A stretch of 64,000 bases of DNA from Capsicum annuum (lineage: Eukaryota > Streptophyta > Magnoliopsida > Solanales > Solanaceae), in assembly GCF_002878395.1 (NCBI RefSeq), contig NC_061115.1:55701034-55765033 (forward strand), read 5' to 3'. Each line of letters begins with the position of its first letter. Positions within the stretch are counted from its first letter, which is position 1. Below the pieces are notes generated by a model. The model was not told where the DNA came from and searched no databases. It saw nothing but the letters and a program-made list of their open reading frames with translations. The position numbers and the translations under genes are program-made. Positions 13,126 to 22,898 of the stretch are shown here, piece by piece.

Positions 13126-13139
13126 GTGCTATGATACCA
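13126..13139 (-). other. R3 primer-binding site
   Basis: On the minus strand this reads TGGTATCATAGCAC, one base from the usual TGGTATCAGAGC, five bases away from the right LTR. Confidence 0.8.
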
Positions 13140-13144
13140 AGTTT

Positions 13145-15927
13145 TTCATGATCCGAGCCTACTCCTTAGTCGTAATATAGTGCCTGGACCCATAAGTGAT
13201 CCCAAGATAACCCATGAACTGGCATACTTCTTGAGAAAGTGATTTAAAATATATATATAAAAAAGCTAAGTTTTTTGTGTGGAAACATAATCATAAGGAA
13301 ATTTGATTAAGCATAATACTAATAAAGTTTACAATATGATGAAATTTAAAAGAGAACTAAAATTTACATTTCTTGACTCTAACTGACCATCTATGAAGCC
13401 TCTACTATATTAACTATAATAGCTTGTATATGCCTCCAACTACCACTAATCAATGAACATGAATAATCAAAATAAAGTACATGGACTACAACTTACTGGA
13501 GTCCCCAAAATAGGAAAACTCATCACCTGCTGACTGGAAGCTGCAGCTGTCTAATTATGATGTGTAGGTTATAACTAGTACCTACATTATAAAATAATGT
13601 AGCACATAGACATATGTGGATCAATACTTTGGAATGTACTAGGTAAGTAGGGGTGAACGCAATAAGTAAAACTAAGTAGATACATAATTTAAAAACATGC
13701 ATGCGAAATTGTAGTTGACTCACCAACAGACTGAAATCAACTAAAAGCTGAAGTATCTTAAAATATGAGTAACAATCATAATCTGATAATCTGGTGAGTC
13801 ACTACACTTAATTTCTTAAATCATTACTTTTGTAGGATGAGAAGAACTGAAGATGGGATACTGTAAAACATGAATACTGAATACAAATCTTATGTAAAGT
13901 TGAACATGCTGTAAAACTGAATTGAGGATCAAGTATGGACAATGAGAATACAAACATGAATATGTATAACTGATAATTCAAGACCAATTAAAACGTGTAC
14001 TTAAGTAACATGTACTTAAGTGATTCAAATACTGAATAATTTGTAAAACTATCTGATTTAAAAACTAGTAATTTGATTACTAGGTCAAGCAAACTTGAAC
14101 TAACATAGTCTAAGTACTGAATAAAACTGTGGAAGTTATCAAGTAACTGACATAAACCATGAGAGCTATCATAAAGTCCAACATCTGACCCACATTAAGA
14201 AGGGCTATTTTATCCTTGTCATCGGAGTAGAACTTGAACTTGTGTGATCACTAAACTGAGCCTATATTGGGCATGGGGAAACACTCTCAGGCGAGGCCCC
14301 TAAACTTATGGTGGCACATAGTTCTAGAACTTAGAGATTGCTACTAATATCTCATGCCTAACTGACGAGGGAGGTGACATCCCTATATTCACTCGGTGCT
14401 AAATCTTACTCCCAACTAAAAGACACTGAAATACTAACTGGTGCATGCATTGACAACTGATAAATGATAAGCTGAGTTCATGATATTTTTCAAATAACAA
14501 TGCATACGGATTATGAGGTAATTATAAGAATATAAACTGATAATGCTTAACATAATCATGGTGTTCTAAATATGATATTAAAATCATGGTATGACTAACT
14601 TGTTACTTGATAAAATGGAAATCATGTAAAATACATAGGTATCAGGTGTTCATAACCCTCCATCACTGAATGACCATAAAATACGATAACAAAGCTTAAA
14701 AACATTAGTATGGAAACAAAGTTCATAGACCCTAAATCTGGACATCTCATCAGAAAGTGAAAAACTTGAACTTGAACAGGGGCATATCTTAAAACATGAG
14801 AAAACAACATGATTACATGGATAAATTTACAATTCACTATTATAACATGAAATTCACTTAGAGATGACATGAGAAATTGGAACTTGAATTATGAGATAAT
14901 TTTGACTTTTCATGGAATCTTTCGTGGACACTTCAGTATATAAGAATAATACGTGAATTTGAGCATGAAATCATATTAAACTTAATGGACTAGAAATTTC
15001 TCATCAAAGTAATGAAATTCACGATAAGACATGAAACTTGTAGTTGGAAACATGAATAAATACAACTCTTATGCTCTTTAGTCCTTTATGTGATAAGGCT
15101 ATATTTTAACACAAGGATTTAGGGATGAATTCTATATTAAAACATGCAAATTTAACTTGAAAAGTCATGAATTTTGACACAAGTTTGAAAGGTTAACCTC
15201 ATTCAAAAACCCCCCACATACCTTAATTGATGAATTCTAGAAGAAATCTTAAAATTGAAGCTTGAATGCTTGTGTTCTTAAGAGGAAAATCTTGGATTAT
15301 TGTTCTTGGGAGAGGGAGAATTTTTATATGAGTGGATTTAAAGAAGATGGGTAAATAATTCCCTTTTGGGTGCTTTAATTCATGCCTTGAACAATTAGGG
15401 GTGAGGGAAAAGGACCAAAGTGCCCCTTGACCCTTAAGAAGCTAAAATAGAGAAGGAATAAGCTCTGCATGATGTCCCTTAATATATTAAGAGAGAAATT
15501 CATATCACCCTTTATCTCAGGGATAGACCAGCATTCCACAGCCAAATTACGGACCCTTACTGCCTCTCACAAAAAAGGCTATAACTTTTTTCTCAGGTAT
15601 CGAATTAAAGCAAAATTTGTATCTTTGGAAAGTTAACTCAATTATCTATAATTTTGTGTGTATTGAGATGAAAAATTCCATGTTTATAAAAATTTATACA
15701 CGTTCAAAGTCAACCCTAGTAGAATCGAATATCAAAACTTGGCTGAATCAAAGGCTCTTAGCTCTACTTTGCTCTAAGTGATTTTTATGAATATTTTTCA
15801 CCTTATAAGAACTTCACACACTTGTATAAACATCATGAGACATATATTCACATATAAATCATGGGATTAGAACTTACATACATAGGAATGATGGTTCAAA
15901 GTCTAGCCCAAAATGTAGGGTGTTACA
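13145..15927 (-). repeat. R3 right (5') LTR
   Basis: 2.78 kb, the full-length copy of the R3 LTR. It starts TTCATGATCCGAGCC on the plus strand, comparable with TGGCATGACCCAAGGC at the R4 right LTR, and ends GGGTGTTACA. The expected TG start has become TT. LTR modules such as the GGGAGCTATCA / CCAACATCTGACCC region also resemble R4. Confidence 0.88.
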
Positions 15928-18198
15928 CCTTCACACCAAGGGAAAAAAGAATATTATCAATAAATTCAAGGTAAAATAGATAACTCTTACACTTTCATAC
16001 ATGTGAATGATGATTTGTGGCAAGTAGCATATTCAATGTGTGTAGTATCTTATCTATATGTGAGTCTCATGATTCTTTGCCTCTTTTTATGATGTACCCA
16101 TTGAGAGTATGGAAATAGTAGTTGATCCAATTGATGACCTCATTGACTCTTATAGTAAGATCAATTTAAGTCTACCTAGTGTTGAAGCCAATATGATGAA
16201 TGATATTATATTGTCTTATGAAAATTGTGTTACCAACTTGTGGATGAAACTAATACACCACCTGAGGATAATTGTAATGTGATTAATGAACCTCAAGTGA
16301 GTGATGATGTTGAAAATATTGGTCAAGTAAATACTAGTGACCCTTTGAGCATGTCTTTTAGCGAATATCCTATTGTTTGTCTTGCTTATAGGGATGATTA
16401 TGTGTTTTAAAATTCTTTTGAACTTGATAGTTGTGTTATTGAGAGTCAACTTATAAGTTCTAATACTTCTTTAAGTATTGATACTTCTTTATTTAAGTAT
16501 AATATCATGTTTAAAGATGGTGCAATCACTCTTAGTGAACCTAGTGGTGTGAATAATGTTGATGGTGTAACTTATCTTGAGGGTTATATCCTATATAACA
16601 AACCACTATGGTATGATTACATTCCTCCTAAAGTTGGAAATTTCTTCCTTGAAGATGAGAGTACTCTTAAGGGAAAGGAAAGTGAGATTTTGAAAAAGAA
16701 TGATCAGTTGGGTGATGATAACTTTGATTTGATTAAATATTTAAGAAACCCAATTAGTGATTATTCATATGAAAATGCTTATGGTTGTGATATTTTATAC
16801 GATACTCCACCTTTGTTTATTATTTATGAGAATGAATTGCTCGATTCTTGTGATAACTTGAGTACTGATTCCTTTGATATTGGTGGTGGCATGTGTCTAC
16901 TTGAGGATTTTTCCTTTGAAACAGAAAGTATCAACTGTTTGTAAATTATTTCTTCTTTTACTTTGTGTGCTCCTATTGTTGATAATACCCATGGTGATGA
17001 TCTTGAATCTAATAGTAAGTATATACACAAGGACATATTAGTTGAAGTTATCTTGAGTGATACATTTCTCTACTCTCTATTTTCTTTTGATGATGCTTAT
17101 GCTAGTATGGCCTGTATATCTTTTTATTTGGGAGATGTGTTTAGGGGAAATAAGTTTTATCTAGACCCATGTCTATGACCACTCTATCCATTTAACCCCG
17201 GTGACAAATTTGAATGCAGTGATTTCCACACACCCCACTTGATGCTTGGTCTAATTAACAAGCAAAGTTTAGATAAGGATGTTGGAATCCTTCCCAATGA
17301 TGGAAAGTCTTTCTTTGGAATTTACAACCCACTTGATAGGCCCAAGTTGTGCATGGGAGGCATTTCCAACAAGAATAAGCATTCATTAAAGAAGGGAAGT
17401 AAAGAAAACATCCAAGATAATTCAACATTGTCTGTTTCCAATCTTGACCAATGTTTCACTACTTGTAGGTCAAGGAGAGAGTCTCTTCTTAAAAACACTT
17501 TGGATGGATTCCATGCTTGTGATCTCCTTCTTTATTAATTGTTTATAATAGGTGACCCCTTTTATGAAAAAAGTTATTTGAAAGGAAAAAATCATATTTT
17601 CTTAAATGATTTGATTTCATCCTTGTGTTTATTATGTGCATTATATGCTATATATTTTGACCAAATGGCCTTTTTGTATATAATAGCACCTTGGATGATG
17701 CTTTTACACTTGATTCTTTTCTATACTATCTCTTTGCTTATTATGATATCCATGCTAGCCTTGGATTTGCTTTGTATAGATGTAAGGAACTTGTTGGTTG
17801 GTCCACTTGTTTGAATTACAATGCTATATGGATATTGTGGACTTTAAAACCAATTGAGGCACCACTCTTGATGTAGTCTCTTAAAGTACTGATGAAGGAA
17901 TTGTGTCTTATGGCTGTAAAGGTGAAGGTAGCCTTACCTTTTAGATTTAGTGATGCCATTATGACCTTTGTTGTTTCCTTACCTCTTGTTGATTCCCATA
18001 GCCAACTCCTTTGTGCATTTTTCAATAAGTTTCTAATGTTTACCATGAAGGATCCTTGGTTATAACTTAAGTGTGTGCAAACTTGGCATGATGCTATGAG
18101 TATTTGTGCTAACCCTAACCCTCACACCATAAGGATCTTGTATTTGTTTTTCCTTCCTTTGTTTTTTAAGATTTGGATTTGAGGTCGAATTCTTTCCA
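15928..18198 (+). pseudogene. R2 long acidic 3' ORF of unknown function (broken)
   Basis: From ATG 16102 a single ancestral frame of about 690 codons can be followed almost to the purine tract. It is broken by a frameshift near 16225, stops at 16408, 16942, 17176 and 17536, a second frameshift near 17690 and stops at 17874 and 18061. The intact segments between stops share one frame, which argues for a real former gene. The product is Asp/Ser/Asn-rich (for example YSYENAYGCDILYDTP, ELLDSCDNLSTDSFDIGGG), then basic near 17340-17480, then hydrophobic near 17540-17800. No RT, integrase or protease motif is visible and I do not recognise the family. It occupies the place of pol, between gag and the 3' LTR. 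Confidence 0.6.
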
Positions 18199-18210
18199 AA
18201 AAGGGGAGGA
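18199..18210 (+). other. R2 polypurine tract
   Basis: AAAAGGGGAGGA directly abuts the 3' LTR, as expected for plus-strand DNA priming. Confidence 0.9.
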
Positions 18211-18847
18211 TGATATAAGCCAAATTGCCTATGAACCTTCGGATGAGATACGTATGATGCTCGAGGTGCTTTATTTCTCCATAGTGCTATTAAAAGATAC
18301 CACATAGATGAAGATTACCATTAAGGAGGGTCAAAGGACTTTGGCGAGGTTGAAGGAGTGAAAAATGGGGCACGAAAGCCCTTTTGAAGGGTCATGCACC
18401 TAAGAGCGGGTCAAAACTACCCCTAGTAGGCCTATTCTTGCATTTGGGTCACTTTTGGGCCCTAATTATGTAATATATAGCCAAACTATAATTACTTGGT
18501 AGCTAGGATTATTTATATTTTTTTTTGTTTAATGATGATAATGAATTCATGAAAACTCCATTGGGAGTGATGAGTGCTTAAAAAGGCCAATGTTGAACGT
18601 TATTTAGAAACAGTGATTGTATGGGAGATCTGGTAGCTATTTAGGTCAATGTAAGAGCTAGGTTCTTTTACGTAATCGATAAGGGAGGTATTTGGGTTTG
18701 ATACACCCTTGGTTGCCCTTTTTATATCTTCTTGTGTCTATCTTTCTATCATCTATCTTTTTTATCCTTTTACTTTTTTGTTTGTCAATTTTGTTGTTTC
18801 ATTAGTGTTCGTGTTTGTTTTTGTCATAGTATATTACTCTCATATCA
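18211..18847 (+). repeat. R2 3' LTR
   Basis: 637 bp, matching 4877-5544. It starts TGATATAAGCC and ends CTCTCATATCA, then aatgg, the altered copy of the left-flank aaagg. Confidence 0.92.
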
Positions 18848-19151
18848 AATGGTGTCTTTGAGTCTAAAATGTCAAATTTAATGAGGTTACATAGTTTGTT
18901 TTGTATATGAGATTTCGAATAAATCCTGAGAGATTGGCAGAGACTTAGAAAAATTCCAAGCCTCGACTGGTGTTGGTGCATCGCTTAAAGCCCATGAGGC
19001 TGCTTAAGAGAATGTCACTAAATTATCCTAGCATTGCCCAGCAGGTATCACTTAATCGATACCTTTGTCATTTAAGAGGTGAAAGGTCACTTAAGCAGTA
19101 TCGGATCTACCCCAGATGTCGCTTAAGCGACACCCGTGGCCCTGGGAAGGG

Positions 19152-19159
19152 TATAAAAA
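19152..19159 (+). promoter_or_regulatory. TATA box of the S1 LTR
   Basis: TATAAAAA in the context GAAGGGTATAAAAAGCCC, downstream of the CTTAAGCG-rich block and in the LTR sense strand. It is a typical plant LTR promoter element. Whether it is active is unknown. Confidence 0.65.
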
Positions 19160-20260
19160 GCCCACTTATCCTGATTTTCACCTTTTTTAATCCATTACCA
19201 AGATATATTGAACCTTAAAAAGTTGGAAAACTTGGAAGAATCATTTGTGGGTTATTTTAGAGCTTGGGCAAAGTTATTTTATTTTTTTCTTTTTCGAAAT
19301 TGTGGTAAGCTCGCATCAATTTCTTGGTTTAATTATCCATCTTTTCCTAAAATCCCTAAAATCTTGGTGGCTTGACTGTACCACCATTAGAGCTTAAAAT
19401 TCACCTATTTTTAAATATAAATGTTCCTTGAGCAAGAGGGGTGTTGCGTTGGTTTTGAAAGTGCAATTCTGTAAATAGGCCCAACATGGTATTTTTATGT
19501 AAATTTTAACCTGAAGCACAATAGTGAAAATGGGTATAATTGTTCTCATTTTGATAAGTAGATTGTGATTTTGATAGCGTGGCACCTTGCAGAAGCTTCT
19601 CAAAAGGGGACATCGGTGGTTTAACAGTTTCTTTGAGCTTTTCTTCGGCGTTCAAGTAGGTTAGGTTTACATTATTCATAGATTGAGCTAATTTGTTGTA
19701 TAATTCTTATATTATGATAGATTTGGGATAGGATTAAATATTATAGATTTGGGATAGGATTAAATATTGGAAGCATGATTGGTATGATTAGTCTCATTTG
19801 GACTGTTTAGGCTATCTTGGAATAACAATTTAGGTAAAATTGACTTAGTTGCTAACGCTTTAGGTGGAATTGACTTAGTTGCTCATGTTTTAGGATAAAT
19901 GGCTAGCATAGGTCTAATTATGTCCTATTTAACATCTAGAAATTAATTTAGATACCTTAGCCTAGTCTAGGATAAAATTTTCCTAAAGATGAATTTCGGA
20001 GATTAGAAGTAGGAACATCCAGCCCACCTTAGGCCAAGACTTGTATTAGCGTTTGTAAACTTATTTGTGCATATTGAACCATTATTAAAGATTAATTTGG
20101 GACTTTTGAGAATATTTAATACTTAAAGATTATGCTAGTTTGGTAATTGGGAGTTAGTGTTAATTCCTAGTAATACTCGGTGGATAGTTGTTATGTCTTA
20201 GTGATATGATTTATGGATATGGTTATTTGTATGGTTTATCAATATGGTCGATATATATGA

Positions 20261-20444
20261 GTTTCAGTTCAAGTCTGACAGGTGATGATGATGTTGATAT
20301 TGAGTTCTAGTTTAAGTTTGGCAATTTACGATGATATTGATACTATAAGTTTCAATTCAAGTCCGACAAATGATGTTATGATGATGAGACTATTAAGGAT
20401 GATATAAGGATGATAATGATATAAGTTTCGGCTCGAGTCCGACA
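20261..20444 (+). repeat. Diverged 20-bp motif array in the S1 LTR
   Basis: Four copies of a GTTTCNNTTCAAGTCCGACA-type motif start at 20261, 20304, 20349 and 20425. They are separated by GATGATG-rich spacers. Confidence 0.75.
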
Positions 20445-20588
20445 TTGAGTGTTAGGTATAATATTATATGGTATGGATGGTATGATGGTTATAGTTGTTA
20501 TTCGATAAAGTTGTGGATCTTTGTTCATGTAGTTTTCTTAATCATACCCTCCAGGCATATTGGAGCCTGCATTGGGTTATTTAATTTT

Positions 20589-22741
20589 TGTCACGACCCG
20601 AGGCTACCCCCAAGTCATGACATAGTTCTTAAATCCACAAGTGAACCCAAGCTAAACCATGATCTGGTACCTGCTGTGAGCACTGGATAAAATAATAATG
20701 AAATAACCTGTGTAGAAGATCAAATGATGAAATACTGATAAACAATACTAGCATGTCTGAACAACTAACAAAGAAACTAAAACAAGTCTGAAAGTCTGAA
20801 CGCTAAACTAACTGCCTATCTTAAAGCCTCTAAAACTATAAGTAGTTGATAGGACAAGCCCCCAACTAACTCCGACTGACTGACATAAAAAAAAGTACCA
20901 TAAATGACTAAAATTATAATGTCCTTAATGGATAAGGACTCACCACTGCTGCTGCTAGGAAATGCTGAAGTGCCTAAGTATGATCGGGGAACTGAGCGTT
21001 TGAACCTATGTTATAAGACAACAAAGCAGAATAGAAGAGTATTCGATTAGTACTTTGAATGTATTGGTGCGTGAGGTAAGGACTAAATAGAATGCATATG
21101 AGTGATGAACATGGATGCATGAACATATAAATCAGAGAATGCAAAACCAAATAAAGCATTTACTGAATAAATCTATAAAAATCACTGACTACATAACTAA
21201 AAATCTTATTAATTGATCGAGCAAACTTGAACTAGTATAAACTGAGTACTGTCTGAAAACCTGGGAGCTATCATGTAACCGACATACCCCAATCTAAGCT
21301 AATTGGGGTTTGACTATAACCCCAGTTGGAAAGGTGGCAGTACCTTGCCACAAATACTAACACTGGTTGATGATGTAGATCCATAAGGATGATTCCACAT
21401 AAGGGCTTGGGAGTCAATCCTAAATTGGTGGATTACCCCTGAGAGAGTGTCAGTCCTAAACTGGTGGGTGACATCTCATAATCCTATGTTGGCTACGTAG
21501 TTTTGGATCTTAGGGACTACTACTAAGGTCTCAGTCCTAACTGGTGGGTGAGCCCCCATCCCTAGGTATGCTTGGTATTAAATCCTACTTCGAAGTGAAT
21601 GACACTTGTGTTATTAATTTTTAACATAACATGATACTGTACAGATAAGTGCTTAACATGAATATGGTAGTCTGAATATAGTAATAAAAGTCATGACTTT
21701 TCTGACTTGTAACTTGAAAACAACATGTATAAACAGGTATATATCGGATATTCATAACCCTTTAGTACTGAGTATTCACTTTAAATATAATAAAATCATT
21801 CCAAAAACTAGGAGAAAATCATAATTCAGAGACCGAAAACATAAAACATTTCACTAGACTGATAAATTACATGAATTTGAACATGGGGATGAGTCAATGT
21901 TGATAGGATAAGATACTCACATGGATTAATGCATGAATTTGATTATTTAACATGAAATCAATTAAATATTACATAGGAACTTGAAATTTAAACCATTAAC
22001 TAACCTAATTTACATGGAATGCACGTTGATATGGCTTGAATTCAAATTTACAAGGAAAAGCATGGATTAATTCATCTCGAATATGTATATTTTCATCAAA
22101 AGAGGAGACTTTCATACTTTAAACCAAAATGAAGATTTTAGGACTAAATAGGTCTAATGAACCCATTGAAGAATACACCACATACCTCAATTGGATGAAC
22201 TCTTAAAGAAAGCTTGAAATTGGAACTTGAATCCTTGAATACTTGGGGAAGAAAGCTTGAATTTCTTTCTCTTGGGAAAAAGGGAAGGGTTTATGTTAGT
22301 GATAACTAATGAGAAAGAGAAAATATTGCCTTTTTAGAGCTTTATCCCGTATATTGGACATTTTGGAGTAAAGAGTAAAGACCAAAGTACCCCTTGAACA
22401 TTTAGTTAAAACAAAGGAAAGATGTAGCCTCTGCGACACAAAGTCTAGTCTCCGCGATAGCTTCTATGGCGCGGCCTTATCGTGGAGGGTTGCTGCCTTC
22501 GAAATCAAAAAATACCTCAAACCCCTTCCAAAAATTTCAAAATTCTTTCGGGACACCCCATTATCATCCCTAAACATGTTTCAACTCAAGAATCAACATA
22601 TTTGGTTTGGAAAGGTCGAAAATAAAATCCATGAAATCTTATGTTCTTGAAATTACTAAGTCCCTAATACTTAGTACAACATTTATGCCTTGGACCCCTT
22701 AAAAATGAAACTAAGAGCTGAAATGAGCCTATGTTTGTGCG
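20589..22741 (-). repeat. R4 left (3') LTR, inner end lost
   Basis: This aligns to 33267-34167 and then 44360-45474: for example the start TGTCACGACCCGAGGC against TGGCATGACCCAAGGC, and ATTTATGCCTTGGACCCCTT near both ends. It has about 130 bp around 21310-21450 that the right copy lacks. The inner end stops at about 22741. The terminal GGGGTATTACA and the adjacent purine tract present in relatives are missing, which suggests a small deletion. Confidence 0.9.
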
Positions 22742-22898
22742 AGCTATTGAACACTTATGGGCTGAAGCATGATTAAATAATTGAGTATGTAGCATGATAC
22801 ATGGACAAAACTTAATTCATCAATACATGCAATGACATGAGGATGGTCATATAGATGAAATAGAGAATGAAACAGTCAATTTAAGAGAAACCATTACC

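Larger units (their letters stand above)
7838..15927 (-). mobile_element. R3: non-coding, two-LTR derivative (LARD-like), minus strand
   Basis: Two long direct repeats (7838-10219 and 13145-15927) flank 2.9 kb without any coding sequence. On the minus strand a primer site follows the right LTR and a purine tract precedes the left LTR, so the element is minus-oriented. Both LTRs end in GGTGTTACA on the plus strand. The left LTR lacks about 375 bp of its outer end, so no target-site duplication can be read; the right flank starts ccttc. It lies inside the gag-like region of R2. The LTR and the leader beside the primer resemble those of R4 and R6, suggesting a parasite of those chromoviruses. 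Confidence 0.85.
4877..18847 (+). mobile_element. R2: complete-ended, pol-less LTR retrotransposon, interrupted by R3
   Basis: Two direct LTRs (4877-5544 and 18211-18847) both start TGATATAAGCCAAATTGC and end CTCTCATATCA. The 5' LTR is followed by a TGGTATCAGA primer site, and AAAAGGGGAGGA precedes the 3' LTR. The flanks aaagg (4872-4876) and aatgg (18848-18852) are a target-site duplication with one change. Once R3 (7838-15927) is removed, the internal part is about 4.6 kb and holds a gag-like region and a long decayed 3' ORF. I see no protease, RT, RNase H or integrase, so movement would have required enzymes supplied by another element. It sits in S1. Confidence 0.9.
18853..20588 (+). repeat. 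S1 solo LTR, piece 2 of 4 (with promoter)
   Basis: This is the continuation of 4495-4876 after R2. It contains CTTAAGCGACACC-type palindromic words at 18980-19140, a TATA box at 19152, a G/T-rich transcribed part, and a tandem motif array at 20261-20444. It ends at the R4 insertion (atttt, 20584-20588). Only weak, unsupported ORFs occur. The order TATA, then array, then U5-like tail supports plus orientation. Confidence 0.65.

Noticed and set aside
16507..16944. 145-codon open frame as a host gene
   Set aside because: It shares its frame with neighbouring open segments separated by stops and lies between the R2 LTRs, so it is a piece of a decayed element ORF.
20261..20444. CRISPR array
   Set aside because: Copies are diverged, unevenly spaced and lie in a plant LTR; there are no cas genes.
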